Origin: Bacteroidales bacterium UBA5197
GTDB lineage: Bacteria; Bacteroidota; Bacteroidia; Bacteroidales; Lentimicrobiaceae
Length of the DNA: 64,000 nucleotides
Reading direction: 5' to 3'
Assembly: GCA_002412885.1 (NCBI GenBank)
Contig: DHVX01000072.1
Coordinates: forward strand, 62,001-126,000
In this document: one piece after another, positions 44,209-51,922 of the stretch
Position numbering within the stretch: the first letter of the stretch is position 1
Layout: every line of letters starts with the position of its first letter
The notes under the pieces: model-generated
Seen by the model: only the letters and a program-made list of their open reading frames with translations
Database searches by the model: none
What the model was told of the DNA's origin: nothing
Program-made: the position numbers and the translations under genes

Positions 44209-46338
44209 ATGAAGAAGGTTATTATTATCCTGTTAAGCATTTGCTTCTTTGGTACAGCAAAGGCACAAAACTCACAATGGGCTCAGTTTATGGCAACTAC
44301 TCATATTAAAACTCTGGCCATTGATGATGAATATTTATGGGCGGGTACGTTAAGTGGCCTTGTTAAATACAACCTTAGTAACGATAACCTTACCTTTTAT
44401 AATACGCTTAATTCCGAATTACCCTTCAACCTCATCAATACAATGGCTTTTGACGCAACAGGTAATTTGTGGATTGGAATGGGTAATTCTCTCGATCCAA
44501 ATACCGGGGGATTGGCAAAGTTTGATGGAGAAAATTGGGAAGTTTACACAGCAGAAAACTCCGGACTGCCGGGAAATCTAATTAATATTTTAATTACTGA
44601 CTCTTCAGGAAACATATGGATTGGAACAGCTGAGGAAGGACTGGTGAAATTCGATGGCACCAATTGGGTTATTTATAATTCTTATAATTCACCTTTGTTT
44701 CAAAATCCGATAACTGCCTTGTCCATTGATAATCAAGGAAAAATATGGGTTGGTTCACGCAACAATGGATTGGCTGTTTTAGATGGAAATAATTGGAGTA
44801 TTTATACTATGGCAAATTCTGGTTTGCCTTCACATTTAATCAATGCGTTAGCTTTTGACAACAATAATTCTGTTTGGATAGGGACAGATAACATAGGGTT
44901 GGTAAAATTTGATGGAACAGACTGGATAGTTTATGATATGTCTAGTTCGGAGATCCCGGATTATAAGGTAACTTCGCTTTCCATTGACAATAATGGCGTT
45001 AAGTACATTGGCACTTATCAGGGAGGGCTCACTGTATTTGACGATCAAACATGGACTACTTACAACCATTCCGGGTCAGAATTGCCTGATGATTATGTAC
45101 TATCGGTGATTGCAGACCAAAGTGGAGTAAAATGGGTGGGTACAACACACGGCCTGGCTAAACTCGAAAATCAGAATATTATTAATATCAATACAGCGAG
45201 CAACGGATTACCGACCAATTCAGTAAAAACTCTGGCATTTGAATCAAATGGAGTGAAATGGATTGGAACCGGTGGAGAAGGACTGGTTAAATTTGATGGA
45301 GAAAACTGGACAACCTACAACTCATCCAATTCTGGATTGCCAAATAATTTTATTGGCTCAATAACTATTGATGCTGATGATGTAAAATGGATTGGCACCT
45401 ATGGAGGCGGGCTTGCGAAACTTGACGGTTCTGACTGGATAATTTACAATACTTCAAATTCGGGATTGTCATACAATTCAATTCGCTGCGTTCATATTGA
45501 CAGAAACTTGAAGAAATGGATAGGTACATCTCAGGGTGGCATTAGCGTGTTTGATGGTTTCAACTGGACGACATATAACATGAACAACTCAGGACTGGCT
45601 GATAATTACATAAATTCCATCACAACAGACGAAAATAACACAGTCTGGATAGGTACAGGTTCAGGAATAGCATCTTTTGATGGAATTACCTGGACTACCT
45701 ATAATACACTCAACTCCGGATTGACGGAGGACTATGTAGTAAAAATACACTTTGATGATGATGGACTGATGTGGGTTGCCACAGATGGTGGAGGGCTGGT
45801 TACTTTTGACGGGACAGATTGGCAATCTCTTAATGAAGGAATCCATGATTACTATTTGAGCTCTATGTGTATTGACACGGATGGTTCAGTGTGGGTAGGA
45901 ACCTGGAATGATGGCATTGGTCATTTCGATGGAACGTATTGGACAGTTTACGATGTAGTAAACTCCCCCCTGTCAGACAATTATATTAATTCGATCCATA
46001 TTGACGAAAACGGGTCAAAATGGATAACCACAAAATTTGGTGGCATTAATATTTTCAATGAGAATGGCGCTCCCAATTCGGTCAATGAATCCATTGCCTC
46101 TTACGGTCCTTTTCTTATTTATCCCAATCCGGCATCTGATTTTCTTGTAATTGAAGATTTTCCTGAATCAAATCATGCACTTCTCGAGATAATCACAGTT
46201 CATGGTCAAATAGTTCAGAAACATAATGTCTCGCGCCTGAATAATCGAGTAAACATAGCTGATTTACCCGTTGGAATTTATGTATTGCGTCTTACACGGG
46301 ATATGGAAGTTAAAACCACTAAAATGGTAAAGAACTAA
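44209..46338 (+). CDS. Two-component-regulator propeller (Reg_prop) protein with T9SS sorting domain
   Basis: A 709-residue protein. Signal peptide at residues 1-20 (ending AKAQ). About 14 tandem propeller blades of about 43 residues follow, each with a core such as VWIGT..GGLVKFDGTNWTTYN followed by SSNSGLPNN, together forming two seven-bladed beta-propellers. The C-terminus (about 637-709, YPNPASDFLVIEDF to KTTKMVKN) is a type A T9SS sorting domain, so the protein is secreted through the type IX system and attached to the cell surface. No kinase or DNA-binding part is present, in contrast to the hybrid sensors that use this propeller. The DNA repeats strongly, so blade number may vary between strains. 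Confidence 0.92.
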   Translation: MKKVIIILLSICFFGTAKAQNSQWAQFMATTHIKTLAIDDEYLWAGTLSGLVKYNLSNDNLTFYNTLNSELPFNLINTMAFDATGNLWIGMGNSLDPNTGGLAKFDGENWEVYTAENSGLPGNLINILITDSSGNIWIGTAEEGLVKFDGTNWVIYNSYNSPLFQNPITALSIDNQGKIWVGSRNNGLAVLDGNNWSIYTMANSGLPSHLINALAFDNNNSVWIGTDNIGLVKFDGTDWIVYDMSSSEIPDYKVTSLSIDNNGVKYIGTYQGGLTVFDDQTWTTYNHSGSELPDDYVLSVIADQSGVKWVGTTHGLAKLENQNIININTASNGLPTNSVKTLAFESNGVKWIGTGGEGLVKFDGENWTTYNSSNSGLPNNFIGSITIDADDVKWIGTYGGGLAKLDGSDWIIYNTSNSGLSYNSIRCVHIDRNLKKWIGTSQGGISVFDGFNWTTYNMNNSGLADNYINSITTDENNTVWIGTGSGIASFDGITWTTYNTLNSGLTEDYVVKIHFDDDGLMWVATDGGGLVTFDGTDWQSLNEGIHDYYLSSMCIDTDGSVWVGTWNDGIGHFDGTYWTVYDVVNSPLSDNYINSIHIDENGSKWITTKFGGINIFNENGAPNSVNESIASYGPFLIYPNPASDFLVIEDFPESNHALLEIITVHGQIVQKHNVSRLNNRVNIADLPVGIYVLRLTRDMEVKTTKMVKN

Positions 46339-46547
46339 GCTTATTGCTTTGATTAGTAAACGCAACACTAATGAAACATATTTTCACAGAAAAGGCTTAA
46401 TGGTTATTTTTCTGCCACGAAAATTACAGGATGCCCTTTTAAACATAAATAAATAGTGCAACTTTGTGGCTTAGAGTCTTTGTGGTAAAGACAATAAGCT
46501 TCTTGTATTCGCACAAACCTGTTTAATAATTAATAAAACCTGTTTTT

Positions 46548-48518
46548 ATGAAAAAGATCATTTCATTTATCCTGATTCTGATAACTTTAAACACTGTCGG
46601 TCAATCAGTTGACACCCTGAAACCTCAGTCAGTCATTACCGATGCCACCGTTTTTTTCAGCGGAGCACAAATTACCCGCAATGCCAAAATCAGGTTAAAA
46701 CCAGGCAAACATCTGATACTAATCGACAAACTCCCTTTCGAAATCAATCAGCAAAGCATTCAGGTTAGCGGAATAAAAGAAAGCAAAATCCTTTCGGTAA
46801 AACACCTTACGGTAATCCCCTCTTCCACAATCAAGGATAAAAAAGAAAAAGATATTGAAGCCGGGATTAAAACAATAGAAGATCGCATCAAGAACCTCAA
46901 AAGCAAGATAAGCGTCTATGATATTGAGGAAAAAATACTGCTCGAGAACAGCAATTTAAGCAGCACTGAAACCACTAAAACGGTCGCAGAAATAAGAATG
47001 GCTGCTGATTTTTATCGTGAGCGGTTTAATGAGATCAGGCAGGACAAACTCAGATTGGCCGTTGAACTTGAAAATGCAGGAAATACAATTAAAGAACAGT
47101 ACATTGAGCTGAACAAAATTTTCGCTGAAAAGCAGCGGGCTTACAGCCAGATACTGGTGCTGGCAGAAAGTGAAAAAGAGGTCGGCACTGAAATTGTAAT
47201 TTCATATTACATCCCTTCGGCAGGATGGGAACCGTTTTATGATTTCAGGGTTGATGATGTAAACAAGCCGCTCTCGATAGTTTACAATGCAAATGTTTAT
47301 CAGTCATCGGGCGAGGATTGGAAAAATGTAAAAATCCGGTTATCAACTTCCAATCCGTCTTTAAGCGGAGAAGTCCCCGTGCTTGATCCCTGGTATCTTG
47401 GAAGAACCCCGCAAATGAAAAAACCAGATCAATCTGGCAACATGAGCGGAGTGATTAAAGGTAAAGTCATCGACAAGGATACGAAAGAACCCATTCCTTT
47501 TGCGACTGTTATTGCAGAAATTAATGGAAACCAGGCAGGTGGCACCACAAGTGATTTTGATGGAAATTACACCCTTAAACCTCTGGCAGCCGGATATTAC
47601 AACATGAAACTTTCTTTTGTGGGCTATCAACCTATGTTAATGAGCGGTGTGAACATTCGTCCCAACCAGATTACTTTCCAGAATTTCGAGATGAAATCCT
47701 CAATGGTTGAAATTGGAACCTTTGAAGTTACAGACTACAAAGTTCCATTGGTTGATAAGGATAAAGCAGTTATGGTGGGAACAGTTTCTGGTCTGGAGAG
47801 TGGAAGGCCTAACAGATCTTCATTAGCTATGACAACGCAGGTTAGAGGAGCCTCTGCACCAAAAAAAGTCATTACCACCGATTATATTTCCAATACCCTT
47901 CGCACTGAAGTTGCCAATCTTGAGTATGTGATAGAAATCCCCTATTCAATTCCATCCGATGGGCAGGATTATACACTCAGAATCAAGGAATCAGGCGTTC
48001 CGGTTGAATATGTTCACCATGCCATTCCCAAACTGGGTAACGATGTTTTTCTGATGGCTGAACTCACCGACTGGAGTTCCTTGAATCTGCTTTCTGGCAA
48101 ATCAGGAATTTATTATCAGGGAACTTATGTTGGGGAATCATTTATCGATGCGGAGGAATCATCCGACACCCTTCGCATTTCGCTGGGTCGTGACAAAAGT
48201 GTAACCATCAGCCGCGAAGGTGACAAAGAGAAATTCGACAAAAAAACCTTTGGCAACAACATCAGAGAGGTTTCCGGCTGGAAGATTACGGTAAGAAACA
48301 ATAAAAACAGTGTCGTACGCCTGATCGTTGAAGATCAATATCCGGTTTCGGAGCGCAAATCAATTCAGGTGGAGCAGTTGGGTGCCCCCGATGCAAAAGT
48401 TGAAAATACAACCGGCCGCCTTACGTGGAAGTTTGAACTACAACCCGGCGAAAAGAAAGAACTCAATTTCAGCTATTCAGTGAAGTATCCAAAATATGAG
48501 CACCTGATGCTGGATTGA
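46548..48518 (+). CDS. MuiA-family protein (DUF4140/DUF4139) with carboxypeptidase-like insert
   Basis: A 656-residue secreted protein with a signal peptide (residues 1-19, ending VGQS). The N-terminal DUF4140 region (about 30-125: DATVFFSGAQITRNAKIRLKPG) is followed by a coiled coil (about 95-210) and DUF4139 (about 215-300: VISYYIPSAGWEPFYDFRVDDVNKPLSIVYNANV, continuing at about 445-656). A carboxypeptidase-regulatory-like domain (about 304-385: IKGKVIDKDTKEPIPFATVI) is inserted in the middle of DUF4139. This insertion is typical of Bacteroidota members. The name mucoidy inhibitor comes from an old phenotype; the molecular role is unknown, probably in the envelope. Confidence 0.9.
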   Translation: MKKIISFILILITLNTVGQSVDTLKPQSVITDATVFFSGAQITRNAKIRLKPGKHLILIDKLPFEINQQSIQVSGIKESKILSVKHLTVIPSSTIKDKKEKDIEAGIKTIEDRIKNLKSKISVYDIEEKILLENSNLSSTETTKTVAEIRMAADFYRERFNEIRQDKLRLAVELENAGNTIKEQYIELNKIFAEKQRAYSQILVLAESEKEVGTEIVISYYIPSAGWEPFYDFRVDDVNKPLSIVYNANVYQSSGEDWKNVKIRLSTSNPSLSGEVPVLDPWYLGRTPQMKKPDQSGNMSGVIKGKVIDKDTKEPIPFATVIAEINGNQAGGTTSDFDGNYTLKPLAAGYYNMKLSFVGYQPMLMSGVNIRPNQITFQNFEMKSSMVEIGTFEVTDYKVPLVDKDKAVMVGTVSGLESGRPNRSSLAMTTQVRGASAPKKVITTDYISNTLRTEVANLEYVIEIPYSIPSDGQDYTLRIKESGVPVEYVHHAIPKLGNDVFLMAELTDWSSLNLLSGKSGIYYQGTYVGESFIDAEESSDTLRISLGRDKSVTISREGDKEKFDKKTFGNNIREVSGWKITVRNNKNSVVRLIVEDQYPVSERKSIQVEQLGAPDAKVENTTGRLTWKFELQPGEKKELNFSYSVKYPKYEHLMLD

Positions 48519-48636
48519 GACTTTAGAACCACTTGAAGTAAAAAAACCAGTTATCTGAAAGTTCAGTTAATTGTTATATCATTGTGCGTTTTTGTTTAGA
48601 AAATCAGGGAAATCCACCCTGCCTTCAACCTTTCCG

Positions 48637-48644
48637 TATTTTTG
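48637..48644 (+). promoter_or_regulatory. Promoter -7 element (TATTTTTG) of the LpxR-like gene
   Basis: Exact TAnnTTTG match overlapping a TTG that could be misread as the start at 48642. The true start is ATG 48690, where the lipoprotein signal begins. Confidence 0.5.
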
Positions 48645-48689
48645 TGTAATTTTGTAACTTACATCCAGCCTTTCAGGGCATTAACCATT

Positions 48690-50261
48690 ATGAACCGGTT
48701 ATTCCGAATAATCCTGCTTTTACTGCTTCTCTCCGCCATTTCCTGTCGGGAGAAAGCTCAGCATGTTATGCCGGAACCGATTCAAAACACTGGCGTTCAA
48801 CCGATGGATGAATTCAATGAACCCCTCGTTCTGTTTTTGTATCCCTATCAAAAAAGGGCCGACAGCATAAAACAGCAAACGGGTATTGAAAATTTCTATG
48901 CCAGATCTGACGAAAACAGCGTTCACTATCAGGAACTTCGCAACATACTCGCGGCTTCTGGGATAAAGGTTGTTTCCGGGGAGAAGGTAAGATACCGTTT
49001 TATCTCAGACAATGGCGCCATTACCGAAACAGATCTCAGCCGGATTGGCTCTCCCTGGCAGGTTATCATTTTTAATGGAACCGACAGTCCGGTTCTGGTT
49101 TCTCCGGATCATGCTGCCGGAAAACTATCAGAACTTTTCCCTGATCTTAAAACCGACAGACAAGCCATTCGCACCAAAAAGCCAAAGAAAAGTAAAACTT
49201 CAGCCCCTACCCCATCACATCAGGAATCTGAACGTAATGATTCCGGCTCTCTGGCTGATCTTCCGGCACAAAAAGAAACCACCATCAGGCTCATTATCCC
49301 TGCCGGACAACAAGCCCCTGCTGATCGCGATGAGACCTCCGGAATACGGGTCATCAACAGTTACATCAGTCCGCATCACCGCTTCTGGCTAATGTTCGAC
49401 AATGATCTTTTCTCCAACACCGACCGCTATTACACCAATGGTGTTGTGATCGGATATTCAGCTCCCGGGATGGTAAATCTACCCGTGAACAGGCTGATGC
49501 TTTCGCTTAGGCGCAACAGCGTTGTTCATGCTTCAATCAGTCTGCATCATGCCATGTTTACACCTTTCACCACCAAAACCCCGCCCATTCTGATTGATGA
49601 CCGGCCATATGCATCTTCGCTGTTTCTGCGTTACAGCCAGACATCTGACGACGCGCTTTCAGGCATACGGGTCACTTCATCCATTGATGCCGGTGTGATC
49701 GGTGATGCCGCGCTCGGCAGGTATTTCCAGAAATCGGTTCATGCCACTGTGCCCTCCAACGACGAACCAATGGGCTGGGAAACGCAGATCAGAAACGATC
49801 TGGTATTGAATTACTCCGTCAACTTACAGAAACAGTTGTTGAAAAGCACAAATGCCGAGATTTACGCACATGGAGAAGCTACTTTGGGCACTTTGCAAAC
49901 CCGTGCAGGGATGGGAATTGATGCCATAGCCGGTTTGTTTATCCCCGGAATCACGCGATTACCAATGGATTACAGCGAATTGCAGCAAGTTCAGCGGGAT
50001 TGGCAATATGGCATTCGCGGAGGTCTCGAATTCAGGCTGATCGGGTATGATGCAACGCTTCAGGGCGGGGTATTCAACAACGATAACATTTATGCTTTGA
50101 AACCCGACGAGATTGAACGGATGGTGGCAGCCATGCATCTGGGCATTTTTGCCAGGTACAGAAAACTTGGAATCAGCATCTCTCAGTATTACCTCAGCCC
50201 CGAATTTAAGGAAGGAAAACAACATTTTTGGGGGCAAATCGGGCTGGAGTACGGATGGTAA
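48690..50261 (+). CDS. LpxR-like lipid A deacylase barrel with novel N-terminal lipoprotein part
   Basis: A 523-residue protein from ATG 48690. The signal LLLLLLSAISC ends in a lipobox with Cys18. Residues about 20-210 form a unique polar domain with a Lys/Pro-rich linker (KPKKSKTSAPTPSHQESERN). Residues about 215-523 match the LpxR/DUF2219 outer-membrane barrel: FDNDLFSNTDRYYTNGVVIGYS carries the family's N-D-x-F..TDRYYTNG motif, in which Asn/Asp bind calcium, and the C-terminal strand is FWGQIGLEYGW. LpxR removes the 3'-acyl chain from lipid A. A lipoprotein signal in front of a barrel is unusual; the N-terminal part may anchor to peptidoglycan. It is next to the MuiA gene. Confidence 0.85.
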   Translation: MNRLFRIILLLLLLSAISCREKAQHVMPEPIQNTGVQPMDEFNEPLVLFLYPYQKRADSIKQQTGIENFYARSDENSVHYQELRNILAASGIKVVSGEKVRYRFISDNGAITETDLSRIGSPWQVIIFNGTDSPVLVSPDHAAGKLSELFPDLKTDRQAIRTKKPKKSKTSAPTPSHQESERNDSGSLADLPAQKETTIRLIIPAGQQAPADRDETSGIRVINSYISPHHRFWLMFDNDLFSNTDRYYTNGVVIGYSAPGMVNLPVNRLMLSLRRNSVVHASISLHHAMFTPFTTKTPPILIDDRPYASSLFLRYSQTSDDALSGIRVTSSIDAGVIGDAALGRYFQKSVHATVPSNDEPMGWETQIRNDLVLNYSVNLQKQLLKSTNAEIYAHGEATLGTLQTRAGMGIDAIAGLFIPGITRLPMDYSELQQVQRDWQYGIRGGLEFRLIGYDATLQGGVFNNDNIYALKPDEIERMVAAMHLGIFARYRKLGISISQYYLSPEFKEGKQHFWGQIGLEYGW

Positions 50262-50400
50262 AAATAAGTCCTTCGACTCCGCTCAGGATGACATCGTATA
50301 GGATTGATAACGTGTGCAATAAAGAGAATCAATTCTGACTTAACACGAATGTCACACTGAGTCCCGCACGTGCGGGAAAGTGTTTAAACGCTTAACGACA
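50262..50400 (-). repeat. Composite dispersed repeat, inverted copy
   Basis: Read on the minus strand, it matches 55155-55258 in order: AAGCGTTTAAACACTT, CTCAGTGTGACATTCGTGTT, TTGATTCTCTTTA, CACGTTATCAATCC and TATACGATGTCATCCTGAG. In place of the usual CGACTACG module this copy has the perfect 16-bp palindrome TCCCGCACGTGCGGGA (50362-50377). The same palindrome occurs at 55613-55628. Confidence 0.8.
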
Positions 50401-50428
50401 AATTTTCTTAATTAATCGTCATTGAATC

Positions 50429-51547
50429 ATGTTACCCGAATACATCAAATACCTTTTGTTGAGTGCGTCGCTTTTTCTGGGTGGGAAGACCGAAGAAAAC
50501 CCGTTGCCGGAGCCAATATATGCACCTGACTCCACAGCCATAACCCTGCTTTTTGCCGGAGACATCATGCAGCACATGCCACAGATAAATGCTGCCTGGA
50601 ATAAAGCAGATTCGGCATACAACTATCATCCCTGTTTCAGCTATGTGAAGCCCATTGTCAGCAGCGTTGATTTTGCCATTGCCAACCTCGAGGTCACCCT
50701 TGCCGGAAAACCATTTGCAGGATATCCGCAGTTCAGTGCGCCCGACGAACTGGCTGTTGCTGCCCGTGATGCCGGTTTTGGAATACTGGTCACCGCCAAC
50801 AACCACTCCTGCGACCGTGGAAATGACGGTTTAATTCGCACAATTGATGTGCTTGACAGCCTTGGAATCCACCGCACCGGAACCTTCCGCGACAGCAACG
50901 ATCTGCTGATGAATCACCCGCTGATCCTCACAAAAAACGACATTACTTTCGCGCTTTTCAATTACACCTATGGCACCAATGGATTGCCATTTTATGCCCC
51001 TGCCATTGTAAATCTGATTGACACAACCCACCTGATCAGTGATCTTACTTCAGCGCGTAGTTCAGAAGTGGATTTTGTGATTGTTTATTTTCATTGGGGA
51101 AATGAATATCAGTCACATGCTTCACCAACACAGATAAAACTTGCAGAATTGTGCCGCCGACATGGCGCTGATGTAGTGATAGGATCACATCCGCATGTCT
51201 TGCAGCCCATAGTTTATAGTCCTCCCTCAGATAGCTTGCCGGGCGGACATCTGCTTGTTTATTCGCTTGGCAATTACGTTTCAAACCAACGCGACCGCTA
51301 TCGCGACGGCGGCGCAATGATCAGCTTTACCCTTACAAAAACATGGAATAAAAAAACAGTAATTGACCCGGAGGTCCACCTGACCTGGGTTTACACACCT
51401 TATGAAAAAGGTGTGAAGCGGTATTATATCCTTCCTGTGAATCAGTTTGAAAACTACACTTTGATGGATGGCGGATCGTTATCTAAACTCAGGCAGTTTG
51501 CGAAAGATTCGAGGGAGTTGTTGAAATCTTTTCCGAATGCTGAATAA
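50429..51547 (+). CDS. CapA-family protein (PGA_cap metallophosphatase fold)
   Basis: A 372-residue protein. It contains the CapA/PGA_cap signatures LLFAGDIMQHMPQI (metal-binding Asp), ANLEVTLAG, VTANNHSCDRGNDG (Asn-His pair), VYFHWGNEYQ and GSHPHVLQP (His-x-His), all in the order of a calcineurin-like metallophosphoesterase fold. In Bacillus CapA is needed for poly-gamma-glutamate capsule export, but distant homologues in Gram-negatives occur without capsule genes and have unknown substrates; no cap genes are near. There is no strong signal peptide, so the export route is uncertain. It ends 375 bp before the convergent AsmA gene. Confidence 0.9.
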   Translation: MLPEYIKYLLLSASLFLGGKTEENPLPEPIYAPDSTAITLLFAGDIMQHMPQINAAWNKADSAYNYHPCFSYVKPIVSSVDFAIANLEVTLAGKPFAGYPQFSAPDELAVAARDAGFGILVTANNHSCDRGNDGLIRTIDVLDSLGIHRTGTFRDSNDLLMNHPLILTKNDITFALFNYTYGTNGLPFYAPAIVNLIDTTHLISDLTSARSSEVDFVIVYFHWGNEYQSHASPTQIKLAELCRRHGADVVIGSHPHVLQPIVYSPPSDSLPGGHLLVYSLGNYVSNQRDRYRDGGAMISFTLTKTWNKKTVIDPEVHLTWVYTPYEKGVKRYYILPVNQFENYTLMDGGSLSKLRQFAKDSRELLKSFPNAE

Positions 51548-51922
51548 AAAAGATATTACAAAGAAGAATCAACAGACACTCAAAAATGTTCCCCAACTAT
51601 TTTAAAAACAACAATAAAATAATCACCCTTAAAATTACCCCCTCTAACTCCCCCTTGGCAAGGGGGAGAACCTGCTAGCAAGTTTATTTAGCATGTAATA
51701 AATATCTAATAAAACGAAATTAATCGTCCTCCTTTTTCGAAAGGGGGATAAGAGGGGGATAAGAAAACATTCACAACTATCTGAATAATAACCATCTATC
51801 TTCCACCTCTAAAAAATGGAGATAAAATGGAAATACCAGGTGACTTATCTCAGGAAGTTAATCTGACAGAATTAAAGTTTCTACCAGAAAACAGTATTTT
51901 CAAATGAGCTTCACCTGATTAT
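51548..51922. other. Spacer with dispersed hairpin CTCCCCCTT-GGC-AAGGGGGAG
   Basis: The hairpin at 51648-51668 has a perfect 9-bp stem. Its flanks (TACCCCCTCTAA and AACCTGCTAG) match those of the element at 30880-30919 in inverted form. A second CTTTTTCGAAAGGG-type hairpin lies near 51731-51747. No gene is seen; transcripts from both sides converge here, so the hairpins may act as terminators. Confidence 0.65.

Noticed and set aside
50429..51547. Poly-gamma-glutamate capsule locus
   Set aside because: Only a CapA-family gene is present; capB, capC and related synthesis genes are missing.
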